Source: Rhabditoides inermis
Taxonomy: Eukaryota > Nematoda > Chromadorea > Rhabditida > Rhabditidae
Length of the DNA stretch: 64,000 nucleotides
Direction: 5' to 3'
Assembly: GCA_963966185.1 (NCBI GenBank)
Contig: CAWZYM010000308.1
Location: forward strand, 918,789-982,788
Positions 53,168 through 64,000 of this stretch are shown here, piece by piece. The translations under genes and the position numbers were made by a program. Below the pieces are notes generated by a model, which saw nothing but the letters and a program-made list of their open reading frames with translations, was not told the DNA's origin and did not search any database. How positions within the stretch are numbered: position 1 is the first letter of the stretch; each line of letters opens with the position of its first letter.

Positions 53168-55299
53168 ATGATCGACCGCACGTGGCACCAGTGGTGTCTC
53201 CACATCAACGCATTCTTCACTCTCATATTCAACGCGACACTAATCTATCTCGTCCTTACCAATGTAAGTGTGGTAGTTATAACAAGGAAGCGGTCTTTGT
53301 TTCAGACTCGTGCCGCGATCGGCAACTATAAATGGCTGCTTTTCTGCTTTGCCTGCTTCGATATTATGTACTCGGTTCTACACGTGCTCATCGTTCCGGT
53401 ACTGTAGAAATAATGTAGATAGGTACTGTATCAGTACTGAAGATACTGTAGCATTCACGAAGAGAACTAGTGTTGTTACAGAAAGTTACAGAAATATGTG
53501 CGAATGTTGATTGATAATGATGTTATCTTTACGCAACAAAAACACTTGTTGGTAGTGAGAGAGTTGAAAAAGCAAGCGAACTATATAAGGGGATGCATAC
53601 GTACGGCACTGGATTCGTCGTCTTCAACAACGGTTTCTTCAAAAAAGGAGTGACTGGTACGTTTCGAGAAAGTAAAAGGAAACTGTAAGCAACAATTGAA
53701 ACGTTTGCAGGTGGAGTGCTATGTGCAGTGTACTGTTCGGTCTTCTCGCAGTGTCTGGTTCTTCTCGGGTACCACTTCCTCTACAGATACCTCAGTTTCT
53801 GCAAGTTTGTTTATGACGTTGGCTCTGAGGAAAACCAATAACTCATGAACTTCAGGCCACGTCTGATGTACGTGTTTCAAAGCCCGAAGTGGATCTTTGT
53901 CCTCTTTATCATCTTCATGGTGGTTGGCCTAACATGGTTTGCGTCCTGTACACTTGGCATGTGGCCAACCGATGAGTATAGGTAAGTGCGCGCGCGGTGC
54001 GGTTGCGTCGCGGTCCGGTGGCGCACGAGCGGCTGCGATGCGGATGCTGCCAACGTACTTTTCAGGAATTATCTGCGCGAGAATATGATGGATACGTATG
54101 GCGTAGACGTGGACAAAATTGGCTTCTTCGGAGGATTCTATCGAGTAGGAACAGTTATTGACGAATCATGATCACAAAGTCAATAGACAATTGCGATCTA
54201 TTAATTAATAAATTTATTACAGTTCACACTGCGCCACACACAAAAATATGATGAAAAATGAAGGAAAAAAATCAATGCAACAAATAAGTGCGTATCAATC
54301 TGTAAAACCAGCAGTTTCCACTAATACCCACCCCTGCCTGGAGGTGGCGAGGGAGAGCGGGCGGAGGAACCCGAGTGAGTACATAAGGAGGCAATGCACT
54401 CTGGGGCAAGCACCAGTTTTCACCACGGTAACGTCTCGATAGCAACACTCTAGAATCAAGGGAAGGGGAAAATTGCATCTGAATATAAAAGTCATCATAA
54501 GGAAATGGGTGGGATCGGGTGTCTATAGACACACTATAATTATTTGTATGATATATCAATTTCAAACAGAAATCCCGTTTAGACGACGCAGGCCAGCGGT
54601 GAGGTGAAGATCTTCTGGCGGGACACCATCGCCGCATGCATTCTATGCTTCATCGTCGTAGCCACTCTCAGTCAGTTATCACTTCTCGAAAATGACCGAA
54701 ACCTTCTCTGGGTTAGATTCCCGATGAACTACCCTGTGTAAACCACTTGGATCCTGACTGACCAAATTACATAATGCCAACTTTTCCGGTCTGATCGGAA
54801 TATGTGCGTTTTGCACGTACCGAAAGCTGCAGAAGACGAGTAGTTCGAACAGGACAAAGAGGCTTCAAAAACAGCTGTTCAACGCCCTGCTGGTGCAGGT
54901 GCGCCCTTACCCATACCGAAGAGCTTTACATTACTCGAATACGTTTTCAGACTATCATCCCTGCAGTGTGCACCTATGTTCCAGTGACGGTAGTGGTAGT
55001 GGGTCCTCTCATCGACTATTCTATAGGCACACTCACACTCTACATCGTCAGCCTCGTCAGTTTCTATCCTGGTATGCATCCGCTTTCTCATTATTTTGTC
55101 GTTTTCTCATCGTGTTCCCTTTTCAGTGCTCGATCCGCTAGCTCTCATTCTCTTCATCGGCGACTATCGACGGGCGTTGTTCAAGTGGTTCACCTGTAAA
55201 GCTGCTGTCAATCCGAACAACCAGCAGCATACTGTCAGGACAGTCACCCAAAGGCTATCCACTGGAAACAACAGCAGTCAGCACGCCAGCGATGCTTAG
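53168..55299 (+). CDS. Str-type chemoreceptor 2, with a damaged splice acceptor
   Basis: Exons by homology to receptor 1: 53168-53263, 53306-53398, 53590-53656, 53711-53804, 53856-53981, 54066-54144, 54583-54670, 54789-54898, 54951-55071, 55127-55299 (TAG). All lengths fit and give 348 residues: GNYKWLLFCFACFDIMYSV, MHTYGTGFVVFNNG, TWFASCTLGMWPTDEY, GGFYR, RLQKQLFNALLVQTIIP, YPVLDPLALILFIGDYRRAL. The acceptor before 54789 reads ttttccg instead of ttttcag. With no AG there the exon cannot be joined normally, so the gene is either inactive, uses a distant acceptor (ctgcag at about 54831 would drop part of TM6), or contains an error. The last intron seen in receptor 1 is absent. Confidence 0.8.
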
Positions 55300-55511
55300 A
55301 CGACAGCGAGTGTTCGAATACCATGTTCCATGTACGATTCAATGTGTGTACATTGTTTGCATGCGTGTCATCGCAGATGCAGTATGATGTAATTGTCTCG
55401 ATAAAGTAACAAAAACACCGTGAATCCTGCTCCATCTTGTTAGGAAAAAACCCATGAACTTTCTTTTTCCATGAAATTTCTTTTAATTTTTTTGTGCGTA
55501 AATATTATAGT

Positions 55512-56426
55512 CTGTTCGAGGCTTTTGCGCCCCGGCGCTCATCGTCGACCACCATCACGGCCGATGGTGGTCGACGATGAGCGCCGGGGCGCACGACATC
55601 CAAAGTCGCATCTCATGGTGATGGTGTAGAGTGATAATTCCGACGGAACTTGTCGCTCACACCTATGCCGGCCTGTTCGAGGCTTTCTATTCACGGCCGA
55701 TGGTGGTCGACGATGAGCGCCGGGGCGCACGACATCCAAAGTCGCATCTCATGGTGATGGTGTAGAGTGATAATTCCGACGGAACTTGTCGCTCACACCT
55801 ATGCCGGCCTGTTCGAGGCTTTCTATTCACGGCCGATGGTGGTCGACGATGAGCGCCGGGGCGCACGACATCCAAAGTCGCATCTCATGGTGATGGTGTA
55901 GAGTGATAATTCCGACGGAACTTGTCGCTCACACCTATGCCGGCCTGTTCGAGGCTTTCTATTCACGGCCGATGGTGGTCGACGATGAGCGCCGGGGCGC
56001 ACGACATCCAAAGTCGCATCTCATGGTGATGGTGTAGAGTGATAATTCCGACGGAACTTGTCGCTCACACCTATGCCGGCCTGTTCGAGGCTTTCTATTC
56101 ACGGCCGATGGTGGTCGACGATGAGCGCCGGGGCGCACGACATCCAAAGTCGCATCTCATGGTGATGGTGTAGAGTGATAATTCCGACGGAACTTGTCGC
56201 TCACACCTATGCCGGCCTGTTCGAGGCTTTCTATTCACGGCCGATGGTGGTCGACGATGAGCGCCGGGGCGCACGACATCCAAAGTCGCATCTCATGGTG
56301 ATGGTGTAGAGTGATAATTCCGACGGAACTTGTCGCTCACACCTATGCCGGCCTGTTCGAGGCTTTCTATTCACGGCCGATGGTGGTCGACGATGAGCGC
56401 AGGGGCGCACGACATTCAAAGTCGCA
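55512..56426. repeat. 136-bp tandem array, about 6.5 copies, opening at a 66-bp palindrome
   Basis: The unit repeats at exactly 136 bp (for example 55687, 55823, 55959, 56095, 56231) with almost no variation. The first unit begins with a near-perfect palindrome at 55527-55592, centred on ccatcacggccgatgg; each later unit keeps only its right half. The array lies between receptors 2 and 3. Confidence 0.95.
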
Positions 56427-56801
56427 AAACAAATAAGTAGTTTCTGGTATAGTATTTCCGCAAAAGTACTTATACTGAAAATCAGAGAGTATACTACTTT
56501 TAACATTTCCGTAAGTACGTTTGAACTATACAAAATCAGAAAGCGTGACAACGTACGTATGTAGTAGTAAAATACCATTAGTGTGCCCTATATGGTGGAA
56601 ATGTCTTTGAGTTCCGGCCACGCAACTGTCCATTGCATATTCACATTACAATATGCAGGGGTTCACACAAATGAAATGACAAAAACAGTGAATATAGTCG
56701 GTGTCAAATAACGAACTGAACGTTATTTCTGTTCAGCCGCTTATAAGTTCAAGAAAGTGCTCACACTTTCAAGTGGAATATTTTTCACTTCACGTTGAGC
56801 G
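56427..56801. other. Receptor 3 upstream region
   Basis: AT-rich, with a TATAAG site near 56751, 50 bp before the start codon. No gene. Confidence 0.4.
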
Positions 56802-58506
56802 ATGCTAGTCAACCCCGGTTTCCATACAACTATACTCTGTGTCAACGGATGTCTATCACTCACATTCAACTGCACACTCGTCTACTTGATAATTTTCAAG
56901 GTGGATTATGGAACTCAAAACTACACTTCTTCATATTCGAATTCATATTCAAATATGTTTCAGACTTGTGTGACAGTGGGTAGCTACAAGTGTCTTCTTC
57001 TGTGCTATGCTCTGTTTGACATTGCGTACTCTCTACTCAATGTCCTCACCGTGCCGGTTTGTTGTAAACATTTTGGATTTTGATCTTATTAGGACTTTGT
57101 AGGGGATGCACACATTCGACGCTGGTTTTGTGATCTTCAGTAATGGACCTTTCGAACAGGGAGATAATGGTTAGTGAAATATTGAAGTGCGTAATGCACC
57201 TGGCCCGGAAATAAAATTTGTCATATGGCAGAGTTACTAATATTTCTTCCAATAACTTTTTCAGGAGCCTACCTATCGTCCATCTACTGTGCAATACTGC
57301 CACAATGTATGATCATACTCGCATACCAGTTCATATATCGCTACTTCTCAACGTGCAGGTGATTGGAAAAAGGAAGAAAAAAGAGCTTACCTAACTATTT
57401 CTAGACCCCACCTTCTCTATTTTTTCTCCTCACGCAGATGGATCATTTTTCTTTTCGGCGTTTTTCTCTCTTCCTGTCTCGTCTTTTTCCTCTGTTTTGT
57501 TTTTGGATTGTGGCCCAACGATGAGTACAGGTACGATTTTAATGCCTTTAATACATGTAAAAAATGAAAAAGTTATCGGGGGTGGTATGAACACAAATTT
57601 GTTTTTACAGAGATCACATTCGATTAGAAATGTATCAAAAGTACGAAGTTGACGTTGACAGAATCGGGTTTGTCGGTGCATTTTACAAAGTGAGTTGTTT
57701 ATACAAACAAAAAAACAATCGATAATATTATGTGGTCTTTTAGAAGCATGGCGTGAATGGAACTGCAATAATTAACTGGAGAGAAACTTCAGTCATATTG
57801 ATTTTGTATCTAATTACCTCATCCTGCATCTGTGAGTGCAACATTTTCTTCAAACATCCACAACATAACAATGTTCTGACATACAGGTGTAATTGTGTAC
57901 TGTGGATACCGTACATTCTGGGCGTTGCAAGAAGAAACAAACGACAGTCGAATACGAAAGTTGGAGAAGGTACTATTCAATGCACTGGTCGCACAAGTGA
58001 GTAAACTACAAACTACATTTTCTGCAAAATGTAGATATACTTAATCTGCCTTTTCAGACATCTATCCCACTCGTTTTTGCGTTTCTACCGTCCCTAGTGG
58101 TTGTAATATTTCCGATGCTAGAACTGTCAACAGAAATGATGACAAAGTATATACCCATTCTGGTCAGCTTCTACCCAGGTTTGTTCACGCTCTCGCTTCT
58201 TTTTATTGCTCAAATGTCATTTAGTTGTGGACCCTATTGTCGTGATTCTCTGCATAGGTGACTACAGAAAAGTTCTCAGGTACGAAAACGTAGTCGAAAG
58301 TACAGGGGCAGAGCTCGTCCTTTTGGGAACCGGCCGAAATGACGAGCCCTCAAGTGTGAAGTAGCAATAAGCACATTTTTAGGAGCATGTGCTCGTTTCC
58401 TCGCCGTTCGCAGTCAGTGGCTGTGGCTCCCTCTCCAGATGCCGTGTTCACCACTTCATGCACCAACACGGCCATCGCATTCGTCGACCACATCGAGACA
58501 TTCTGA
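56802..58506 (+). CDS. Str-type chemoreceptor 3
   Basis: Eleven exons: 56802-56900, 56964-57056, 57103-57169, 57265-57358, 57405-57530, 57611-57689, 57744-57831, 57887-57996, 58058-58178, 58225-58279, 58383-58506 (TGA). Product 351 residues, all splice sites canonical. It has the Str landmarks: SYKCLLLCYALFDIAYSLL, GMHTFDAGFVIFSNG, FIYRYFS, LWPNDEYR, FVGAFYK, KLEKVLFNALVAQTSIP, SFYPVVDPIVVILCIGDYRKVL. The tail is Ser/Thr-rich with AIAFVDHIETF. Exon lengths match receptor 1 almost exon for exon, so they arose by tandem duplication. Confidence 0.88.
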
Positions 58507-59460
58507 GACAACTGTCACTTGAAACACGCAACTATTAATTTTTTTGTGTTTTTACAAAGATGATTGTATTTTTTTTCATCCATATTAGTTCAGGTGTTTT
58601 TTTGTGAATTGATTTAGTTTTTCATTTATTACGAATTTATTTTCTCTCTACCTCTATATTTCTCCCCCTTCTGTGAAGAAGACATGATCAGTGATCACAT
58701 TCATCTTGTCAACTTGAATTATGATAAAGTTCTTGACGTTGCGATTTGCGATATAACAATGTGCCACAATTTCCGCTCACCTCATATAAAATCTCGTAGT
58801 TGTCAACTTGTCAATTTTCATTACGTTTTCATTTAAACGCGAATCGCTAGTTAGTGTTGATGTTTGCTAAGATTCAGTGTTGAGCTCTGTTTTTCAAATT
58901 TTGTGTTCTTGATAATTCCATAGACTACTGCAATTATCATCAGGTGAGAGATAAATCTATCACTTTGTGTTAAAAAAGTACCTTCAGACGCAAATCTATT
59001 TCCGGGATGGAACGATTATTGACACAGGGCATGTTCGCTTTCCGCTCCCCCCTCTCCTCTCTCCTCTCCTCTCCTCTCCCCTCTCCTCTCCCCTCTCCTC
59101 TTCCCTCTCCTCTCTCCTCTCATCTCATCTTGTCTCACTTCACGAGGTTCCATGCAAGAAAGTACATACAAGAGGGACAGGCGGTGCAACAGCAGCGCGG
59201 CTATTCAATTATACGCTCAGCATTGACAAACTGGTTGTTTCTGACCACCACGTACACGTACAACTTTCATTAGGATCGGCGCGAAGCGCCGATCGTTTGG
59301 GTTCCCTTAGCTGTTCGTATACCCGCTCGGCCCGCAGGACCGCCAGAATCGCTTGTAAATCATTCAAATAATAAATGTTTCAGTATTATATCATGATATT
59401 CTCTCTAAATCGTCCGTTGAACAACTATAAACCAAAACAAAACATGAAACAATAGTTTAA
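58507..59460. other. Spacer with CTCTC tract and a short perfect hairpin
   Basis: CT-rich run at 59046-59125. A perfect palindrome at about 59274-59298 (stem gatcggcgc, loop gaa) is unusual against the AT-rich background. No gene. Confidence 0.4.
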
Positions 59461-59822
59461 AGGCACAGTGGCGCTTAGTTTTGACTTTGGAACATTGCTT
59501 GAGCCATATATACACGAAACAATCAAAGAAAACGCGAAAGAACGGCGTTTCCGCGTTACCTACACGCTTACCATGATGTGCACGTGCGAAGCTTGGTAAG
59601 GCGAATTCGAACTTCGCGCCGAAATGCTTATCCAAAAGTTGAGCTCTGTGCGCATCACGTCGATATGAGTTCAACAGCACATGTCGTTGTGGTGTTGTGG
59701 TAACGCTCACGTTTCACGGACCAAGCTACGCCGGTTCGATTCCCGCTACGTGCAATCAGTTTTGCCAAGTTCTCATAAGTGAATTTCGATCAACCTTGGT
59801 AACACTAAACGCCCCTGTGCCT
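59461..59822. mobile_element. TTAA-flanked miniature element, related to the one in zyg-12
   Basis: Ends AGGCACAGTGGCG and the complement of AGGCACAGGGGCG, flanked by TTAA (59457-59460 and 59823-59826). It contains a tRNA-like stretch at about 59688-59754 (gtgttgtggtaacgc, GGTTCGATTCCCG) whose stems do not fold well. 362 bp, no coding. Confidence 0.75.
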
Positions 59823-60184
59823 TTAAACCCAAAAATATGTTCGCTGGTTAGATCTGTACGTCTGTATGGTATGCTTCCGGTCGCTGATTCGCTGAAAGAC
59901 CCGCTCACTAACCCCGCCCCCGTGCGCTCATTGGTTCGTGATGCGCGGGAGCGTGTGCGGGAGAGCGCGATAATGTGCACACTGTTTGTGATTTGCGTAG
60001 TCGTTCACGCGCGTTGTATTGTTGTTGTTATTGTTGTTGTTCGTTCTATCTGTTGATTTACTTTGAAAAAATACTGATAGTTACTGTAAAACTATCAGTA
60101 CATTAACATTAATACATGATACATTGATACATACATTAACATTTGAAAAAAAGAATTTCTTCGAAATTCAACAAAAGGACATTC

Positions 60185-60711
60185 ATTTTCTTTTGAAAAG
60201 TACAAGCGTAAAGTAGCTATTTTTGGGTTCATCTCAATTTGACAAAAGCACATGCATAAAACTATTATTTCTACACTAAACTATGAACACAAACCTGCTC
60301 TCTCAAAACGATCACAAATACATTGACAATCAAATGCCAAGATAAATACACTATTGCACACACACATACTATCACTCACATTCTATCAACCCGTTTATCA
60401 AATGAGTCATCTATCAAAAAGCTCTCGTATTTGTATACATTCAAAAATAATGAGAACATCATTGTAAACTAAACGATTATTCTATGGCTGTTTATTGATT
60501 TTCACAATGCTTTCAAAAAAAAGAAAAGAAAGTATATTATATAGCCCCTATTAGAAGTTATCGATAAAGTATACGTTTCTACATATCGTTTGAGAGAGCA
60601 GGTTTGTGTTTATAGTTTAGTGTAGAAATAATAGTTTATGCATGTGCTTTTGTTGAATTGAGATGAACCCGATGAACGAGATGAACCCGCTTGTACTTTT
60701 CAAAAGAAAAT
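60185..60711. mobile_element. Miniature inverted-repeat element, ATTATC family, copy 4
   Basis: Arms 60185 to about 60300 and about 60592-60711 are inverted repeats (ATTTTCTTTTGAAAAGTAC) with the family blocks gacaaaagcacatgcataaa and acacaaacctgctc. The centre is AT-rich and unique. Confidence 0.8.
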
Positions 60712-61013
60712 TCAAACTGCATTCGAAACATCGTTAAGATGAGAATGAATAAGAGAGGTGCAGGTATTCGTGTCCACTGTCCGCAAGTTGAAAAAAAGAA
60801 GTCGTGAGTCTTAGTTTTTTTTCTCTGTCTCGTTAAAAACCTAATATAAATGACTAGAATGTATCCCGATTAGTGATTAGTCATTGATGACTCAAAATCC
60901 TTCACAATTGTCACGATATCGGTAAAGAAGCGATAACCCAAAAAAAAATTGTAGTCGCTGTTCGGTGTTGCACATTTGAAGCAGGAAAGGGATGAGAATT
61001 GTGTCTCACATGG

Positions 61014-61738
61014 AGTGTCGTTTAGGTCACAGAAGCTGATGGTGACCAAACTGATATCAGAGATACCCTAAGAGGTCACTAGTCGAAAACCGTTTTCAAA
61101 TCCACAGGACCGGCCATACGTTTCGAGATATTTACGTGAAGCTAAACCGTGTGGATTGCTTTTGCGGCCTGTCACTCCATTCGCGCGAGCTGTGAAACAG
61201 CGGCGGTGGCCTAGTGGATAGAGTTTGCCGATTCTCTCCGAACTTGTACTTTTTTGTTCGAATGGTTGGAGGTGAGGGATCATGTGGAAACCTTCGTCGG
61301 ATAAATTTTTCGAAATTTTGGGAAAATGAAGTTTAAAGAACGCAAACATTTTGTAATGAGCCCTCAACAAGACATATGACCGTTCGATTTGAAAAAAGAA
61401 GATGATAGGAGTTTTCTACCAACTGCCCAATATTCACCAAAAAGTACAAGTCCGGAAAGTGTCGGCAAAATGAAAAGCTGTGAGCGAGCCCTTACCCTAC
61501 CGCTTGACAGACAGCCGCTCTATCCACTAGGCCACCGCCGCTGTTTCGCAGCTCGCGCGAATGGAGTGACAAGCCGCAAAAGCAATCCACACGGTTTAGC
61601 TTCAAAATTTGAAACGTAAATATCTCGAAACGTATGGCCGGTCCTGTGGATTTGAAAACGGTTTTCGACTAGTGACCTCCTAGGGTATCTCTGATATCAG
61701 TTTGGTGACCATCGGCTTCTGTGACCTAAACGACACTC
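61014..61738. mobile_element. Foldback element with tRNA-like arms
   Basis: Inverted arms of about 220 bp (61014-61235 and about 61500-61738), starting gagtgtcgtttaggtcacag. Each arm's inner end carries a tRNA-like start (ggcggtggcctagtggatag) facing inward. The centre (61236-61500) has no gene. Confidence 0.7.
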
Positions 61739-62152
61739 CTTGTCAGCAAATTCTGACTTTCATCAGTTCTTGATTGGGATCGCAGGTCGCAATCTGTTCA
61801 TACTGTATTTGTGGAATCTGGAACACATCACACATGTTATTTTCACATTCATTATCATCGCGTTTGATATTCCTGCAAGTCCACCTTACTACTGATTTAA
61901 CACTATTACAGGACCGTATTATTACCATTTACTTTTGCATGTAGCATGTTTTCTTCCCCCCCTTTTAGCGACCACTTTCTTTTTTCTTGTCCTCAAAGAT
62001 AGTTTCGTCATTGACCACGCTAATTGTAGATAGATCTCAACGATTTAAAGTTATTAAGTGGCATCTATATTTTACTTTTTTATGATCAGCAATATATCTG
62101 CACTCAGTTTCGGAGAAGAATTAGTCTAAAACAGTACGTTTCAGTAGGCAGT
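61739..62152. other. Receptor 4 upstream region
   Basis: AT-rich with no gene. A ttgtcagc/cttgat stretch adjoins the foldback end. Confidence 0.35.
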
Positions 62153-63640
62153 ATGTACGTTTTCCCCGAGCACTACTATAGTTCCTACATCAACGCTGGT
62201 TGCTCTGTTGTCATCAATGCAATCTTCATATATTTCATTGTGAAGAAGGTACATTACAACCGTTGAATGAGTGTAACCGCTTTTTTCAGACAAGGTCAGA
62301 CCTCGGTAACTACAAATATCTTCTTATGATTTTTGCTATATTCGATATCTTCTATTCACTCGTACATGTTGTGGTTGTGCCGGTAAGAATACACATATGG
62401 GGTACTACTGTCAGCCTGATACTCAGGGAATCCATACTCACGGAACGAGCTTCATAGTGTTCACTACCGGCCCGTTTTGGAGGGGCACCGTCGGAGCTAT
62501 TCAGGTATTGCGGTTTCTCTTTATTTACATCTGTATTCACATCCTCAGGCTACCCTCTTCTGCTCTGTCTTCTCGCAATCACTTGTTCTTCTCGCATACC
62601 ACTTCATCTATCGCTACATAAACATATGCAAGTGCGTTCCATTTTGACTTTCTCTCAAAGACAATGAGAGAGAGAGAGAGATGGGGAGAATGGAAGATAG
62701 TGTTGTACAGGCCCGGTCTGCTGTTCATCTACTCCTCCCTCCCGCACCTGCTCCTCTTTCTGGCTGTCTATGTCCTCCTCGCCCTCGACTGGTTCCTCTC
62801 CTGCTACCTATTCCTCTCCCCCTCACAAGAGTTCAAGTCAGTTACGCCGTTTCGTTTCCAACCGATTTTATACTTATCTTTAATCTTTTAACGTACTCTA
62901 AGTAGTGTGATTTCATGTTAGTTTCATTGTATCGTTTCGAAATCACATGTGTGAGCGTTAGTAAAAACGTCACTTCGTTTTCTCGGATTTGTCAAATAAT
63001 TCCCAAAAATGAAAATTTTCAGGGACTATCTGCGTGACGTCATTTTTGACTACTACAGAGAAGACATCTCCGACATTGGCTTCGTCGGTCCGTTCTACTG
63101 GGTGATTCGGCCCAATGAAGAACTGGTCATCTTCTGGAAAGATGTGTTAGCTGTGGGCAGCTGTTCAGCAATAGTCGTGTCAAGCTACTGTAAGTGGACA
63201 ATCGTGACGGGACCCACTGATCACTGAATTCAGCCGTGATTACGTATTGCGGATACAACACGTATAAGCAGCTGGATAAGTGTATCATGTCTCAAAAGAC
63301 GCGGAAATTACAAAGACAGCTATTCAATGCTTTGATGTCACAGGTATGCAATTAAAAATGAAGATTCGCCGACACTGGGGAATAAAAGTCGGGAACGAAA
63401 TGACACAGTTGCAGAACACAGTTATTAGGGATAAATATAAATTATAAAAAAAACCCGAACACTATTTCTGCTTTATTGTCGTCACAGTGCGACATGAACG
63501 CAAACACTTATTGAAAATCATGCGTTTCAAATTTTGTTTCAAATTCTCGAACTTTGAAACCAAAAATGAACTACTTTTTTTCGTAACAAAAATCATGTTG
63601 AAATGCAAAGCACTTTTGACACTCTATGTGACAGTGACAG

Positions 63641-63672
<32 letters not shown>

Positions 63673-63922
63673 AAGAGAGATTCGCGTGGCAGACGTTCAT
63701 CCCGACTGTTCTGTGCTACGTGCCGTGTTCTGTGACCTTTCTCGCTCCTCTCCTGACTCTTCCCATTGGCCCATTCAGCATGATCGTACCAATATGTCTC
63801 TCGTTCTACCCAGGTACGATAGGAAAGAGGAAAGAAAGATAATGATTTTTTTCTCTCATTTCAGTGCTTGATCCACTCGCGGCCATGTATTTCATAGCCG
63901 ACTATCGACGAGCCGCGATGGA
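62153..63922 (+). CDS. Str-type chemoreceptor 4 (3' end beyond the window)
   Basis: Exons: 62153-62248, 62290-62382, 62427-62504, 62549-62631, 62711-62836, 63023-63189, 63234-63343, 63693-63813, 63865-63922 (donor gtgagc), then the window ends. Landmarks: LGNYKYLLMIFAIFDIFYSL, IHTHGTSFIVFTTG, FIYRYIN, FVGPFYW, KLQRQLFNALMSQTFIP, SFYPVLDPLAAMYFIADYRR. Two differences from the paralogues: the third intron has moved 11 nt downstream and changed from phase 1 to phase 0 (GAIQ/ATLF), and the intron after FYW is lost so two exons are fused (63023-63189). TM4 is also divergent (no GMWP). About 20-40 residues of tail are missing. Confidence 0.85.
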
Positions 63923-63930
63923 GTGAGCAA

Positions 63931-63933
<3 letters not shown>

Positions 63934-63989
<56 letters not shown>

Positions 63990-64000
63990 CGCTCTCTCTC
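63934..64000. repeat. CT microsatellite at the window edge
   Basis: A continuous CT run starts about 11 nt after the donor of the last visible receptor 4 exon. Confidence 0.9.

Noticed and set aside
55512..56426. CRISPR-like array
   Set aside because: The 136-bp units are contiguous and identical with no unique spacers, and the genome is eukaryotic.
59688..59754. A functional tRNA gene
   Set aside because: Box elements only; the 5' and 3' ends do not form an acceptor stem, and it lies within a TTAA element.

Overview
This window looks like nuclear DNA of a free-living nematode, probably a clade V species in or near the diplogastrids (Pristionchus-like). The evidence is many short introns, a typical cuticle collagen, clear ZYG-12 (HOOK + KASH) and ZYX-1 (zyxin) genes, and a tandem cluster of Str-type seven-transmembrane chemoreceptors. 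GA/CT microsatellites and short DNA transposons are very common. The species is inferred; nothing in the window names it. No bacterial operons, CRISPR arrays or rRNA genes were seen. Gene models below were built by hand by matching splice sites and reading phases.

Left part (1-15.4 kb): the end of a possible acyltransferase-3/SGNH (oac-like) gene broken up by repeats (1-2588, +), an unrecognised small gene (3255-3999, +), then a minus-strand run. The run holds two paralogous single-pass proteins with very long Lys/Ser/Glu tails (4593-5671 and 6092-9599), a short coiled-coil protein resembling the CEP295/Ana1 N-terminus (9916-10834), a 42-bp minisatellite, a cuticle collagen (12058-13059) and a secreted trypsin-like protease (13530-15381).

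Middle part (15.7-41 kb): zyg-12 (15770-23111, +). One intron holds a TTAA-flanked element that carries a small antisense gene, and another holds a SINE with perfect target duplications. Then come a 1.6-kb foldback element, a Nudix CoA-diphosphatase-like gene (25387-26454), a Castor-type zinc-finger gene (26961-28038) and an EVH1/Homer-like gene (28268-30556). On the minus strand lies zyx-1 (31044 to at least 37660). Its 5' end abuts an unrecognised 169-residue gene (37709-39825) whose exons are all open in a second, proline-rich frame that reads into zyx-1.

Right part (41-64 kb): an intact intronless secreted protein beside its decayed copy, separated by a LINE fragment that itself carries a TTAA miniature element; several ATTATC-ended miniature elements; a second copy of the 900-1627 repeat; an apparently complete PIF/Harbinger transposon (46219-49255); and four Str chemoreceptor genes (49952-52107, 53168-55299, 56802-58506, 62153 to the window edge). 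The receptors share intron positions but show splice-site decay, intron sliding and intron loss. A 136-bp tandem array starting at a 66-bp palindrome sits between receptors 2 and 3.
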